Source: Sinohyriopsis cumingii (Eukaryota; Mollusca; Bivalvia; Unionida; Unionidae). From it: a stretch of DNA of 64,000 bases. The stretch is taken from the NCBI GenBank assembly GCA_028554795.2, contig CM068827.1, positions 135,562,371 to 135,626,370 on the forward strand. Direction: 5' to 3'. Below are positions 25,706 through 35,858 of this stretch, piece by piece; the first letter of the stretch is position 1; every line of letters starts with the position of its first letter. The notes under the pieces are model-generated. The model did no database searches. It saw only the letters and a program-made list of their open reading frames with translations, and was not told the DNA's origin. Both the position numbers and the translations under genes were made by a program.

Positions 25706-26183
25706 ACATAAATATGTAAATAAATCCAAAAAGTTTCATTAGAAGCCAGTCAAGGTGTTACGACTAAAGAGCAAAAAGAAGCCTGATTGTCTAAGTTGAA
25801 ATAGTTACTTGATCATCACAGTAATTACATAAATCTTAATGCCAAATAGGCTGAAACAAATGAGCATTCCAAACGACAGAGTCAGAAGAAACTCTGGGCA
25901 AAGAGATGGGTCGAATGAGTCTAAAATATGGGACACATATTCACACGGATACTGAAATTCATATACCCTAAGGATGGATGATACGCAAAGATGTTTTAGT
26001 AAAGTTTTGGATGAACTATCTGTTCAAATAAAGGACGGAATGCTGAGTTATCATCATGCGACACTATCTTTCAGCCACTGCAAGTTCTCAAGAACAAAAT
26101 AATAATGAGCAATTTGCTATGCAACAGTGTACATAATAAGTATTCCATGATATATTATTAACAAGATTTTTGTCATTAAATCA
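25706..26183. other. Host flank of nested satellite
   Basis: AT-rich host DNA up to the target duplication at 26184. No gene recognised. Confidence 0.45.
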
Positions 26184-26189
26184 GAAGAC
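26184..26189 (+). repeat. Target site duplication GAAGAC (left)
   Basis: Immediately precedes the element tip; identical to 59357-59362. Confidence 0.9.
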
Positions 26190-26459
26190 AGTAGTGAAAG
26201 GGGTCACCCTAGCGACAATGGGAATTAGCATTACAGAGACCCCTGGGTCACTCTAGCGACAATGGAAATTTAACATGGAGAAAAATCGTGGGTCACTCTA
26301 GCGACAAGGGGAATTAACATGGGAAAAAACCCTGGGTCACTCTAGCGACAAGGGAAATTTAACATGGGATTTTTTTTTTTTTAAATTTTTTTTAAAAAAA
26401 ATTTTTTTTAAAAAAGGGGTAGGCAATTCAAAGACTATCTCTTTTCGAGAAATATGGCT

Positions 26460-26475
26460 GGCCTTGAAAAGGGCC
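26460..26475 (-). terminator. Histone-like 3' stem-loop (one stem mismatch)
   Basis: Minus strand GGCCCTTTTCAAGGCC, followed by AGCCATATTTCTC and the purine-rich GAAAAGAGAT. It follows the coiled-coil fragment at 26496-26628. One stem pair is lost compared with 59071-59086. Confidence 0.7.
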
Positions 26476-26495
26476 TTTGGGTTTTCTTCTTCTTC

Positions 26496-26628
26496 TAATT
26501 TCTTCTTTTTCTCCACCAAGTTCTTATTTTATCTCCTACACTCTTCTTCCCTTTCTTTTTTTCCTCTCCTCCTCTTCTTTCTTCCTCTTCTCATTTTCTT
26601 CTTCTTTTTCAATTTTTTCGTTCCATTT
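26496..26628 (-). pseudogene. C-terminal fragment of coiled-coil gene (53320 family)
   Basis: The minus strand encodes the WNEKIEKEEENEK-type helix, a K/E-rich run and the VGDKIRTWWRK tail of the 129-aa protein at 53320-53709. The 5' half is replaced by the ~610-bp repeat, so it has no start of its own. Confidence 0.75.
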
Positions 26629-26639
26629 TGTGACGATTG

Positions 26640-27027
26640 TGGATAAATACCTATGTATCTATAATCAGCTGAAATTCCTATGAAATCCCACTATCTATTT
26701 ATAGCTCCAACTTGTGGGTTTTTCCTTTGGAAAATCCCACTGTCTTTTTATAGCCTCAGCTTGAGTGACGTTCCTGTTTATGAATTCTAGTATATATGTA
26801 TAGCTACAAAATGTGGAAATCCCCAAGTCGATATTTATAGTCTCGAAATTTCCAGCGTCAGTGACGTCACTGTACTGAACACTAGGGATAAATATCAACA
26901 GTGTTGCAAGTGGCTGACCTGAATACGCGCTACTGTAGGTAGGTAGGTAGAGTGTATCTGATAGGGATAAAGTGAGTTTTATACGGACAAACAGAGACCA
27001 ATAGACACACACAACGTACGCGCGCAG

Positions 27028-27061
<34 letters not shown>

Positions 27062-27095
27062 AAACACACACACAACTTACGCGCGCCGACATACT

Positions 27096-27126
<31 letters not shown>

Positions 27127-28871
27127 TCACACACACACACACACACAGAAACACACAACGTACGCGCGCAGACATACTCACACACACACACACACATAAA
27201 CACACACACTATAAAATAGATAAAATTAGTAACTACTTACAATATCAACTTCTGTGACGATCGTGGATAAATACCTATGTATCTATAATCAGCTGAAATT
27301 CCTATGAAATCCCACTATCTATTTATAGCTCCAACTTGTGGGTTTTTCCTTTGGAAAATCCCACTGTCTTTTTATAGCCTCAGCTTGAGTGACGTTCCTG
27401 TTTATGAATTCTAGTATATATGTATAGCTACAAAATGTGGAAATCCCCAAGTCGATATTTATAGTCTCGAAATTTCCAGCGTCAGTGACGTCACTGTACT
27501 GAACACTAGGGATAAATATCAACAGTGTTGCAAGTGGCTGACCTGAATACGCGCTACTGTAGGTAGGTAGGTAGAGTGTATCTGATAGGGATAAAGTGAG
27601 TTTTATACGGACAAACAGAGACCAATAGACACACACAACGTACGCGCGCAGACACACACACACACACACACAAACACACAAACACACACACAACGTACGC
27701 GCGCCGACATACTCACACACACACACACACACATACTCACACACACACACACACACAGAAACACACAACGTACGCGCGCAGACATACTCACACACACACA
27801 CACACATAAACACACACACTATAAAATAGATAAAATTAGTAACTACTTACAATATCAACTTCTGTGACGATCGTGGATAAATACCTATGTATCTATAATC
27901 AGCTGAAATTCCTATGAAATCCCACTATCTATTTATAGCTCCAACTTGTGGGTTTTTCCTTTGGAAAATCCCACTGTCTTTTTATAGCCTCAGCTTGAGT
28001 GACGTTCCTGTTTATGAATTCTAGTATATATGTATAGCTACAAAATGTGGAAATCCCCAAGTCGATATTTATAGTCTCGAAATTTCCAGCGTCAGTGACG
28101 TCACTGTACTGAACACTAGGGATAAATATCAACAGTGTTGCAAGTGGCTGACCTGAATACGCGCTACTGTAGGTAGGTAGGTAGAGTGTATCTGATAGGG
28201 ATAAAGTGAGTTTTATACGGACAAACAGAGACCAATAGACACACACAACGTACGCGCGCAGACACACACACACACACACACAAACACACAAACACACACA
28301 CAACGTACGCGCGCCGACATACTCACACACACACACACACACACACATACTCACACACACACACAGAGAAACACACAACGTACGCGCGCAGACATACTCA
28401 CACACACACACACACATAAACACACACACTATAAAATAGATAAAATTAGTAACTACTTACAATATCAACTTCTGTGACGATCGTGGATAAATACCTATGT
28501 ATCTATAATCAGCTGAAATTCCTATGAAATCCCACTATCTATTTATAGCTCCAACTTGTGGGTTTTTCCTTTGGAAAATCCCACTGTCTTTTTATAGCCT
28601 CAGCTTGAGTGACGTTCCTGTTTATGAATTCTAGTATATATGTATAGCTACAAAATGTGGAAATTCCCAAGTCGATATTTATAGTCTCGAAATTTCCAGC
28701 GTCAGTGACGTCACTGTACTGAACACTAGGGATAAATATCAACAGTGTTGCAAGTGGCTGACCTGAATACGCGCTACTGTAGGTAGGTAGGTAGAGTGTA
28801 TCTGATAGGGATAAAGTGAGTTTTATACGGACAAACAGAGACCAATAGACACACACAACGTACGCGCGCAG

Positions 28872-28903
<32 letters not shown>

Positions 28904-28935
28904 AAATACACACACAACGTACGCGCGCCGACATA

Positions 28936-28988
<53 letters not shown>

Positions 28989-29570
28989 ACACACACACAC
29001 ACAGAAACACACAACGTACGCGCGCAGACATACTCACACACACACACACACACATAAACACACACACTATAAAATAGATAAAATTAGTAACTACTTACAA
29101 TATCAACTTCTGTGACGATCGTGGATAAATACCTATGTATCTATAATCAGCTGAAATTCCTATGAAATCCCACTATCTATTTATAGCTCCAACTTGTGGG
29201 TTTTTCCTTTGGAAAATCCCACTGTCTTTTTATAGCCTCAGCTTGAGTGACGTTCCTGTTTATGAATTCTAGTATATATGTATAGCTACAAAATGTGGAA
29301 ATCCCCAAGTCGATATTTATAGTCTCGAAATTTCCAGCGTCAGTGACGTCACTGTACTGAACACTAGGGATAAATATCAACAGTGTTGCAAGTGGCTGAC
29401 CTGAATGCACGCTACTGCAGGTAGGTAGAGTGTATCTGATAGGGATAAAGTGAGTTTTATACGGATAAACAGAGACCAATACACACACCCACACAACGTA
29501 CGCGCGCAGACATACGCACACACACACACACACACACGCACACACACACATACACACATACACATACAGA
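26640..29570 (-). repeat. Five tandem ~610-bp units with CA tracts (left array)
   Basis: Each unit (minus sense) has GT tracts with CGCGCGTACGTTGTG, then a conserved ~420-bp body with TGACGTCA and four to five TATAAA-like boxes, then GTAAGTAGTTACTAATTTTA. TGACGTCA cores lie near 26867, 27487, 28097, 28697 and 29347. Similar 166-codon open frames cover most units but are not independent evidence of coding, since the units are nearly identical and begin in GT repeat. Confidence 0.9.
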
Positions 29571-29576
29571 GGGAAG

Positions 29577-29760
29577 AGGAAAAAACAAACCCCAAATATA
29601 CTATCAACACAGAAGGGAGATGATACAAACCCCAAATAAACTATCCACACAAACGTACGCGAACGCATACAAACCCCAAATATACTATCAACACAGAAGG
29701 GAGATGATACAAACCCCAAATAAACTATCCACACAAACGTACGCGAACGCATACAAACTC
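29577..29760 (-). repeat. Two ~106-bp tandem units
   Basis: CAAACCCCAAATATACTATC and ACACAAACGTACGCGAACGC recur twice. Mirror copy at 55785-55970. No gene. Confidence 0.85.
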
Positions 29761-30223
29761 CAAATATACTATCAACACAGAGTGAAGAAGTAAAAGCTTT
29801 TTGAAAGCACCTAAGCCCTCACCTGCAATGACCAACTCTGCCAAACACCTACACCCCACCCACCCCCACTCCCAACACTACAAAACCCATTTAACCCGTT
29901 ATTTTATGGCATCAGTGTGTGATTTAGGAAACATCACACAAAATAATGGAGGAATAGACTGACTATTGTTTACCGACTTGCATGCCTAAAGAGCGTGCGT
30001 GAAGGAAAACATCCTTCCATTTCAATTCTAACTAAAACATGATCCAGAGGGATAGAGATAGGTGAAAGGGCACAATTTCATAAAGTGTGAGTAGAAAACA
30101 AAACACGCCATCCTTATTATACAATGTCAAGACCAAGAGACACTTACGTGTTCTTTCTGGTCTATTCTCTTTTAGAAGGTAGTATGAAATTTCACATCAG
30201 GGCCAACGCATCGGCTCACATTG

Positions 30224-30620
30224 TCAATTTTTCCATTTCCATGTCTTTACTGGCACAAGTTCTTCATCATCTTCAATTTCTTCTTCTTCTGAATCCCTCT
30301 TCTCTGTTTCGTCTTGTTTTTGTTTATTCTCTTTTCTCGTAGGGCACTCTGAATTCCAGTGTCCTTTCTCCTGACAACGATATTAGGTATCTTGACTTTT
30401 GTCTCTCTTTCTTAGACGAAGCAGGTATTCTGGAGACAAATACCCATTTACCTTTGCAGATATAGCAAACTTCATTAGCACTTACACACTTTCGTATGAC
30501 TCTTATCAAATCAACGACCAAAAGAGTAAGTTTTGTTGCCACTTTCGCATGTGAATTATGTTTTCGTATGACTTTTAGCAAATATTTGACCAGCAGGTCG
30601 ATCTGTGCTGATTCTTCCAT
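30224..30620 (-). pseudogene. CCHC zinc-knuckle protein relic (satellite)
   Basis: Starts MEESAQIDLLVKYLLKVIRK on the minus strand at 30620 and stops at 30224 after an acidic stretch and TWKWKN in the original frame. As in the 8549 copy, frame shifts and a stop at the first knuckle cysteine break it. The C-terminal part lies inside the long terminal repeat, so it is duplicated at 55204-55320. Confidence 0.7.
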
Positions 30621-31788
30621 CTTTGATCGTTTGAGAGCGAAATGAATACTCTGACGCTAAGACACTCTCCTTATATACAGAGACCTGCTGCGTATGAAAC
30701 CTAGTCAAATGTAATTTTGCAATAAGATGAAACGATTTCATTGAGGAAGTAAAAGGCAATGATGTACCGTATCGCCTCACACAAAACCTGAAGTGTTAGT
30801 TCAAATCCGTGTCAGCGATTTCGAAGACGACATAACTGGGCTTTAATCAATGCTCTCCAATTATGCCACAAAACCACGAGTCCTGATTCACGCCAAAAGA
30901 AATTTCGTTCGGTCCATAAAAAATAGTATCACATCCGAGAAACGCAAAAACGAACTTCCAGAAAACTGAGAACGACGGCTTACACCTACAACGTGAAATG
31001 TATGAGTTCAAGTAGTGCGTAAAACTTAGTCAAATTAAATTTTTATAGTCAAGACGAAACGATCTCTTTTCGAAGAAGAAAGCAGACACCAAGCGACAAT
31101 GGCGATCCGTGTCACACAACACTTTTCAAAATGTATATGATCAGAGGTTTGTTCTAGCGATCTGCACGGTTAAATTAAATGTTGATGTATTTTGCAATAA
31201 GACGGACAATGGTCGCCCATGGAACCATTGTTCGTGCATTAGTTTAAATTTTTAAAATATTTTTTTTATATAAATCGCCTATAGGATAGACCCAGTAAAG
31301 CATGGCCATTCTCGTCACTGTGTGAATAGCTGCTCAAGTCAATTCGAAGTGAACGCGGTAAGAAAATAAGTATAGCCAATGAAATGGCTTACAACGGGTG
31401 ATGCATTGTTTTGTTCTAGGACTGTGTGGCATAATAATCCCTATGTTCTTGCGTTGTTACCATTACAGTGCAGACAGACTGAAATGTGAACTTACAAGCC
31501 CTCTTTGTGTGTGTTGTACCATTTCTTCTTACCACATCAAAATACTGAGCGTCACAGTATTGGTTCGCGTTTTCAAGCTGACCATTTTTTTTATATCTCA
31601 CTTAAACATTTTAACATAAACACTCACACTCACATCGGTAAAGTCAGAACAGATGTGTTACAGTATTGAGGGGCATGTTATCTTTTTTTTCAAACTAATA
31701 AATTTGGGGTTTGTATGAAGTAAAGAACCGAAAGTACAGTGAAACTCAAGGATGATGACCCAATCTGTCTGTCTATTGATGCGTGTAT

Positions 31789-32061
31789 TTACTTAAGAAG
31801 AAATATGACCTCTAAAACACAAAGAGATACGGCGAGCATGATTAGAATGAACATAACGATGTTTTCCTTCACGCCCGTGTAATTTAGAGCTTCAATCCTC
31901 TTTGAAGACAAACTTGGTCTCCTTTTGTAGGGCTTGAAATAATAAAAAACCTGAAAAAATCTTAAGCACTTTGCTATAGATAATTTCATCAACAGACTAA
32001 ACAACATAAATACCGTTACAACACTAGAAAGCCTTAAATCTTCTATCAAAAAGAAATGCAT
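31789..32061 (-). CDS. Small two-helix membrane protein (satellite gene)
   Basis: A 90-residue protein beginning MHFFLIEDLRL. Residues ~12-45 are strongly hydrophobic (VVTVFMLFSLLMKLSIA and FFQVFYYF), then a short basic loop (KPYKRRPSLSSKR), then a second helix near the C-terminus (FILIMLAVSLCVLEVIFLLK). It is intact here but frameshifted in both arms of the palindrome satellite, so this is the best-preserved copy. No TATA box was clearly identified. The function is unknown. A link to the two-helix virion membrane protein of the autonomous element (47055) is not supported by sequence similarity that I can see. Confidence 0.55.
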   Translation of the reverse strand: MHFFLIEDLRLSSVVTVFMLFSLLMKLSIAKCLRFFQVFYYFKPYKRRPSLSSKRIEALNYTGVKENIVMFILIMLAVSLCVLEVIFLLK

Positions 32062-33422
32062 AAAAAAATTAAAGATTAACGATAACTAACCAATGAAACC
32101 GAATTTAACAAAGGCAGTGACATGTGAAGAAATGGCTCTCACTTTGGAAAGGTAGGCGAACGTACTCTGTCATGCACCATCAACTTGAAAAAAAATTATA
32201 AACAGAGAGAAACCTGAATTCAAAATTCAGTTTTTTTTCTTCTTCAAAATTGTTTCGTTTCTTTTTTCTTTTTTTTTTTTTTGGAACAAATCTAAGCACT
32301 AATATAGAGTGGAAAAGGGAAAATGCACATACAAGCTTTGATATTTCTGAAAAAAATGAGGGGATATTCCTAACGTTCATAATCACCTATATATGCTTGG
32401 ACTTGACTGTGACTTATCCACAAAACAAGATGTACATATTTCTGGTCAAGTTGCAAGTGTGTGCGTGTTTTTGAAAATGGTAAAAATTGGATATACAATT
32501 TTCTCGTGACACTTATAAAGTGAAGAGTCTGTGCAAGTGTCAAAAGCCAAAGTCATATAAGTTTTGTATTTTGTACGGCTTGTAAAGATTTCCACTTTAG
32601 AAAATGTGAAGTATCACAAGTTATTATCACAAACAGAAGTGGAACATAGGGGCTTGCAAGAAAGAAAATAACCCAGACAGTTGGTGTCATCAAGAGTGCT
32701 AGAGACGGTACCCGAACTTGCTTGCTTGCTTACTTGAATTAAAGTGATTTTCGCTCTAATGGAGCATATATCACTGGTTTAATAACGCACCGCGTGATTT
32801 TTAATTACTCCTGGGGAAGGAAAGAGAGCCTCATCCCCAGGCTTTTATGTACTCACAGACTACTTTTAAATTTAGCCACTCAGGTGTAGGACTAACTAGT
32901 CCTTAACAACCTGACTGAAAGGCTTTAAACATGAGTGGGAATAGTCTCACCACACACTCATTTTTCTGTCCGAGCGTGGTAAAGGAGGAAAAAAGGTGCT
33001 CAAAAAGACAGCCATGGGTGTTAAGTACTCAACAGAACGCTAGCCCGTACTTATTTCAAATCAAGTCCCGTTTTTGCTAATAGACAGTAAAAAGTACCAA
33101 TAATGTGTTAACCACTTGTGCAATTAGTTCAAATCTAACGAGTCTGTTAAATTTCCTACTTCCTAACATATCTATCTAATATTAGTACTTAGTGTAGTGT
33201 ACATAAAAATAGCCATACTGATCTTATTTAAATTATTATGTCTAAGAGACATATGCCAGTTTGGTCACTGTTAGGTTTAAAAAGTTAAGTTTGTTGCGGT
33301 GTTCCAATGGGTCAAGTTTGTTTCGAGAATAGTTTAGTCAAGGAGGGATACCAAGCCAAATATGGTTAACTAGTTAATAAAAAGCAATCTTTTGGAGCCC
33401 TAAAAAAGGCTGTTTTTTTCTG

Positions 33423-33614
33423 TTAGAAGGTAACACGTCTCTCTTTTGCTTTCACGTTCTTTCTCGCACTCCTAGTCTCATGATTCTTGATATCAGGAAA
33501 TGCGTAGCCATGATGGGCGGCAATGTAAGCAGCGGCTTCTACCAGTTGACTGAGGGGGTATCCAGCGTAGGTTTGTTTGTAGAATTGGGGAAGAACTCTG
33601 ACCCTAATCCCCAT
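33423..33614 (-). pseudogene. Orphan satellite gene, C-terminal half cut by inner element
   Basis: The minus strand encodes LGVRVLPQFYKQTYAGYPLS or close variants and HHGYAFPDIKNHETR, matching 5575-5748. The frame is cut at 33614/33615 by the autonomous element; the N-terminal part resumes at 54029. The insertion therefore disrupted a gene of its own relative. Confidence 0.75.
33609..33614 (+). repeat. Target site duplication CCCCAT (left)
   Basis: Directly before the tip AGTAGTGAAAGG; identical to 54023-54028. Confidence 0.95.
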
Positions 33615-33911
33615 AGTAGTGAAAGGGGTCACCCTAGCGACAATGGGAATTAGCATTACAGAGACCCCTGGGTCACTCTAGCGACAATGGAAATTTAACA
33701 TGGAGAAAAATCGTGGGTCACTCTGGCGACAAGGGGAATTTAACATGGGAAAAAACCCTGGGTCACTCTAGCGACAAGGGAAATTGAACATGGGATTTTT
33801 TTTTTTTTTAAATTTTTTTAAAAAAAAATTTTTTTTAAAAAAGGGGTAGGCAATTCAAAGACTATCTCTTTTCGAGAAATATGGCTGGCCCTGAAAAGGG
33901 CCTTTGGGTTT
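33615..33911 (+). repeat. Terminal inverted repeat, left, with four iterons
   Basis: Four imperfect ~45-bp direct repeats of the form GGGTCACTCTAGCGACAA, GG(G/A)AATTTAACATGG, then AAAAA(C/T)C. They are followed by an A/T block, GGGGTAGGCAATTCAAAGAC and a histone-like hairpin on the minus strand. The iterons are plausible integrase or replication-initiator sites (inference). Confidence 0.93.
33887..33902 (-). terminator. Histone-like 3' stem-loop
   Basis: Minus strand GGCCCTTTTCAGGGCC, preceded by CCAAA and followed by AGCCATATTTCTC then GAAAAGAGAT. It is 25 nt past the stop of the 77-aa minus gene (33928). Confidence 0.8.
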
Positions 33912-33927
33912 TATGTTAATCTATTCA

Positions 33928-34161
33928 TTAACATAAATGGCACCGCATTGGTCTTCTTCTTGTCCTTAGGCTGCGTCTTACTGTTGGTCCGTACATCAGC
34001 ACTCTTTTTAGGCATCCTTGTCTTTCGACGTAGATCCTACGTATCCACAGGCTGGTGTTTGTCCTGTGGACAACGGTCCACTTCGATCGGACATACATGA
34101 GCAAGTCTGTCCGAAACATCATGGAAGACACAAGGGTGGATGACTCAACTGTGGTCCACAT
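33928..34161 (-). CDS. Small Arg-rich protein with histone-like mRNA end
   Basis: A 77-residue basic protein beginning MWTTVESSTLVSSMMF and ending TVRRSLRTRRRPMRCHLC. Three signals support it over competing frames. A TATAAATAA box lies on the minus strand at 34205-34213, about 45 bp before the ATG. The ATG is the first after the expected start of transcription. The stop lies 25 nt before a histone-like hairpin, the same arrangement as the other small genes. Arg-rich, possibly nucleic-acid binding. No family recognised. A shorter Lys-rich frame at 33911-34015 on the same strand is the main alternative. Confidence 0.5.
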   Translation of the reverse strand: MWTTVESSTLVSSMMFRTDLLMYVRSKWTVVHRTNTSLWIRRIYVERQGCLKRVLMYGPTVRRSLRTRRRPMRCHLC

Positions 34162-34310
34162 CTTGAAGCGACGAGAACAGGTGAATCAATGCAGTCAACG
34201 GCGCTTATTTATAGGTACAGGTAGGATTGAAACGGATTGAGTTCATTCACCAATCCAAACACGCGTTACAAAATTCAGCCAGCCGCATCCAATCCGAAGA
34301 GAGCAGTCTG

Positions 34311-34318
34311 TGACGTCA
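34311..34318 (+). promoter_or_regulatory. CRE-like TGACGTCA before the 34380 gene
   Basis: Perfect palindromic CRE/ATF consensus, 62 bp upstream of the start codon. The same octamer recurs in every ~610-bp satellite unit. A TATA-like box is weak (AATATAG at 34327). Confidence 0.5.
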
Positions 34319-34379
34319 CGTAGTCAATATAGATCTGCTAGCGCTTGTGTGCAGTCAATCTATGCGACAGTCATTCAAC

Positions 34380-34955
34380 ATGACGGAAACTCAGAAAACG
34401 ATCCATTGGGGTGCACCAGCAGGGGAGACTGCCCAAGGGAACTCGGACTTACTTTCAGAAGAGGTGAATTGGGATTTTGTGGATTTTCTCTCCTCGCAAG
34501 AATTTGTTCCGGAACCTTCGTTACCTTCTTCATTACCGCAAGTGGAGAATTTTAGACAGAGACAGAAAGAAGAATTGGAGAAATTTATACAACGACAAAA
34601 GGAAGCGGAACAGGCTTTTCTCCTACAGCAACAGCAACAAGAAGAAGAGGTAAGAAAAAAACAACAGCAAGAAGAAGTAGCAGCAAAGAAACAAGAGGGT
34701 GAAAATCAAACGGTCACGGCACTGTTGGACATTTTAGCGGAGTTAAGAAGTCTGAAACAAATGTATCAGACTTCTTTATCACGACCGAAGAGAATACGAC
34801 CTTCCCGAGCCAAACATGTCAACCCTGTGACTAAGCCTACCGTACCACCCTTAGTGATTTCAACCCAATCATTATCATCATCATCAACATTACGCAGTCC
34901 AGAAGTAGGCCTTGGCCGTGGCAAAGGCATAAGGCAGTTAAAGTTGATTGCTTAA
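34380..34955 (+). CDS. Gln/Glu-rich coiled-coil protein
   Basis: 191 residues. N-terminal ~55 residues are mixed and acidic (EEVNWDFVDFLSSQEF). A long helix of E/K/Q follows (KEELEKFIQRQKEAEQAFLL, then Gln runs), a leucine-rich segment (VTALLDILAELRSLKQMY), and a basic C-terminus (RPKRIRPSRAKH, GRGKGIRQLK). The start chosen is the ATG at 34380; an earlier in-frame ATG at 34362 would add six residues. It ends 26 nt before a histone-like hairpin at 34982. It probably belongs with the coiled-coil genes at 51570-53709 by layout, but it is not clearly homologous. Function unknown. Confidence 0.75.
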   Translation: MTETQKTIHWGAPAGETAQGNSDLLSEEVNWDFVDFLSSQEFVPEPSLPSSLPQVENFRQRQKEELEKFIQRQKEAEQAFLLQQQQQEEEVRKKQQQEEVAAKKQEGENQTVTALLDILAELRSLKQMYQTSLSRPKRIRPSRAKHVNPVTKPTVPPLVISTQSLSSSSTLRSPEVGLGRGKGIRQLKLIA

Positions 34956-34981
34956 ACTCACCCCTTCACCATGAAGAAAAA

Positions 34982-34997
34982 GGCCCTTTTCAGGGCC
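34982..34997 (+). terminator. Histone-like 3' stem-loop with ACCCA and purine element
   Basis: GGCCCTTTTCAGGGCC: six base pairs, loop TTTC, followed by ACCCA as in animal histone mRNAs. The purine-rich GAAAAGAAAT at 35011-35020 sits where a U7-binding element is expected. An AATAAA near 35052 could be a backup poly(A) site. This is the closest match in the window to the histone consensus. Confidence 0.85.
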
Positions 34998-35253
34998 ACC
35001 CACATTTCTCGAAAAGAAATACAATTTCAATTTGCCAATAACTCAAAAAAAAAATAAACCCCACCCATTTTACCCTTATGGTACGTGTCTGTGTATGAGT
35101 GCGTGAGTGTAGCTTCTTATTTTAAAATCACAACTCAAAGACACTTACCTTATATCATTCATTTATTCTTTTCTCCATTTTTTACAATCCAATTCACAAT
35201 TTATAACACAACACTTTAATAAAAAGTTCATTGATTTCTTCTTTTCTCCTTGT

Positions 35254-35724
35254 TTAGTCTCTCTTTTTTTTGAATTTCTTCACCGTCACACTCTTTTCCT
35301 CTTCTTCCTCCTCGCTTTCTTCCCTTCTTCTTTTTTTCTCCTGTTTCTTTTTCTTCACCTGTCTTCTTTCTTCCTCAGAAGAATCCCTCTCTTCCTCTGA
35401 AGAATCCCTCTCTTCTTCTGAAGAATTCCTCTCTTCTTCTGACTCCTCTTGTTTCTTTTTTGGGCAATCTGGAGACCAATGTCCTTTTTCTTTACAATAA
35501 TAACAGGTATCTTGACTTTTGTCTCTTTTATCCCCTGTTTTTTTTCTTTTTTGACGGTCTGGACACTCTGAAGACCAATGCCCTTTCTTCTGACAGATAT
35601 AGCAAGTATCTTGACTTTTATCTCTAAAGGAAGGAGAGTAGTCCGTAGGCTGGTCTGAAGAGAATTTTCTAATGACCCCTCGCAAAGCTCTGACGAAACG
35701 TTCCATCTGGTCAGTCTCTTCCAT
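35254..35724 (-). CDS. Two-knuckle CCHC zinc protein with acidic-basic tail
   Basis: 156 residues. Residues 1-25 form a probable helix (MEETDQMERFVRALRGVIRK). Two CCHC knuckles follow, C41/C44/H49/C54 (CYICQKKGHWSSEC) and C74/C77/H82/C87 (CYYCKEKGHWSPDC). Then come repeats of NSSEEERD/DSSEEERD and a Lys/Arg/Glu C-terminus. CCHC knuckles bind single-stranded nucleic acid; the role here is inferred. A minus-strand TATATAAAAGG box lies at 35778-35789. It is divergent from polB with only 134 bp between start codons. Broken relatives occur in both satellites (8549, 30620). The start at 35724 was chosen because it follows the TATA box and matches the relics. Confidence 0.85.
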   Translation of the reverse strand: MEETDQMERFVRALRGVIRKFSSDQPTDYSPSFRDKSQDTCYICQKKGHWSSECPDRQKRKKTGDKRDKSQDTCYYCKEKGHWSPDCPKKKQEESEEERNSSEEERDSSEEERDSSEEERRQVKKKKQEKKRRREESEEEEEEKSVTVKKFKKKRD

Positions 35725-35777
35725 CGTTGTGCTCGGCTCGAGAGTGAAATGAATAGTGAAAGGACAAGACACACACC

Positions 35778-35810
35778 CTTTTATATACGCTGGTCTGCTA
35801 TGACTATAAA
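35778..35810. promoter_or_regulatory. Divergent promoter: zinc-knuckle gene and polB
   Basis: TATATAAAAGG on the minus strand (35778-35789) and TATAAA on the plus strand (35805-35810) point away from each other, each about 50-65 bp before its start codon. Confidence 0.65.
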
Positions 35811-35858
35811 GTAGTTTATGGTGTTTGAACTTGAGTCATTTGACTTTTTGCTTTCAAG

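Larger units (their letters stand above)
26190..30341 (+). repeat. Long terminal inverted repeat, left (satellite)
   Basis: Reverse complement of about 55204-59356 (paired coordinates sum to about 85545). From the tip inward it holds four iteron units, poly-A/T, a histone-like hairpin, the C-terminal fragment of a coiled-coil gene, five ~610-bp units with CA tracts, the 106-bp spacer repeats and the C-terminal part of the zinc-knuckle gene. A terminal repeat of over 4 kb is far longer than that of the autonomous element (~0.3 kb). Confidence 0.9.

Noticed and set aside
26464-26683. Ser/Phe/Leu-rich frames at satellite tips (also 53461-53733, 58863-59069, 62449-62703)
   Set aside because: Antisense of the Lys/Glu-rich coiled-coil genes.
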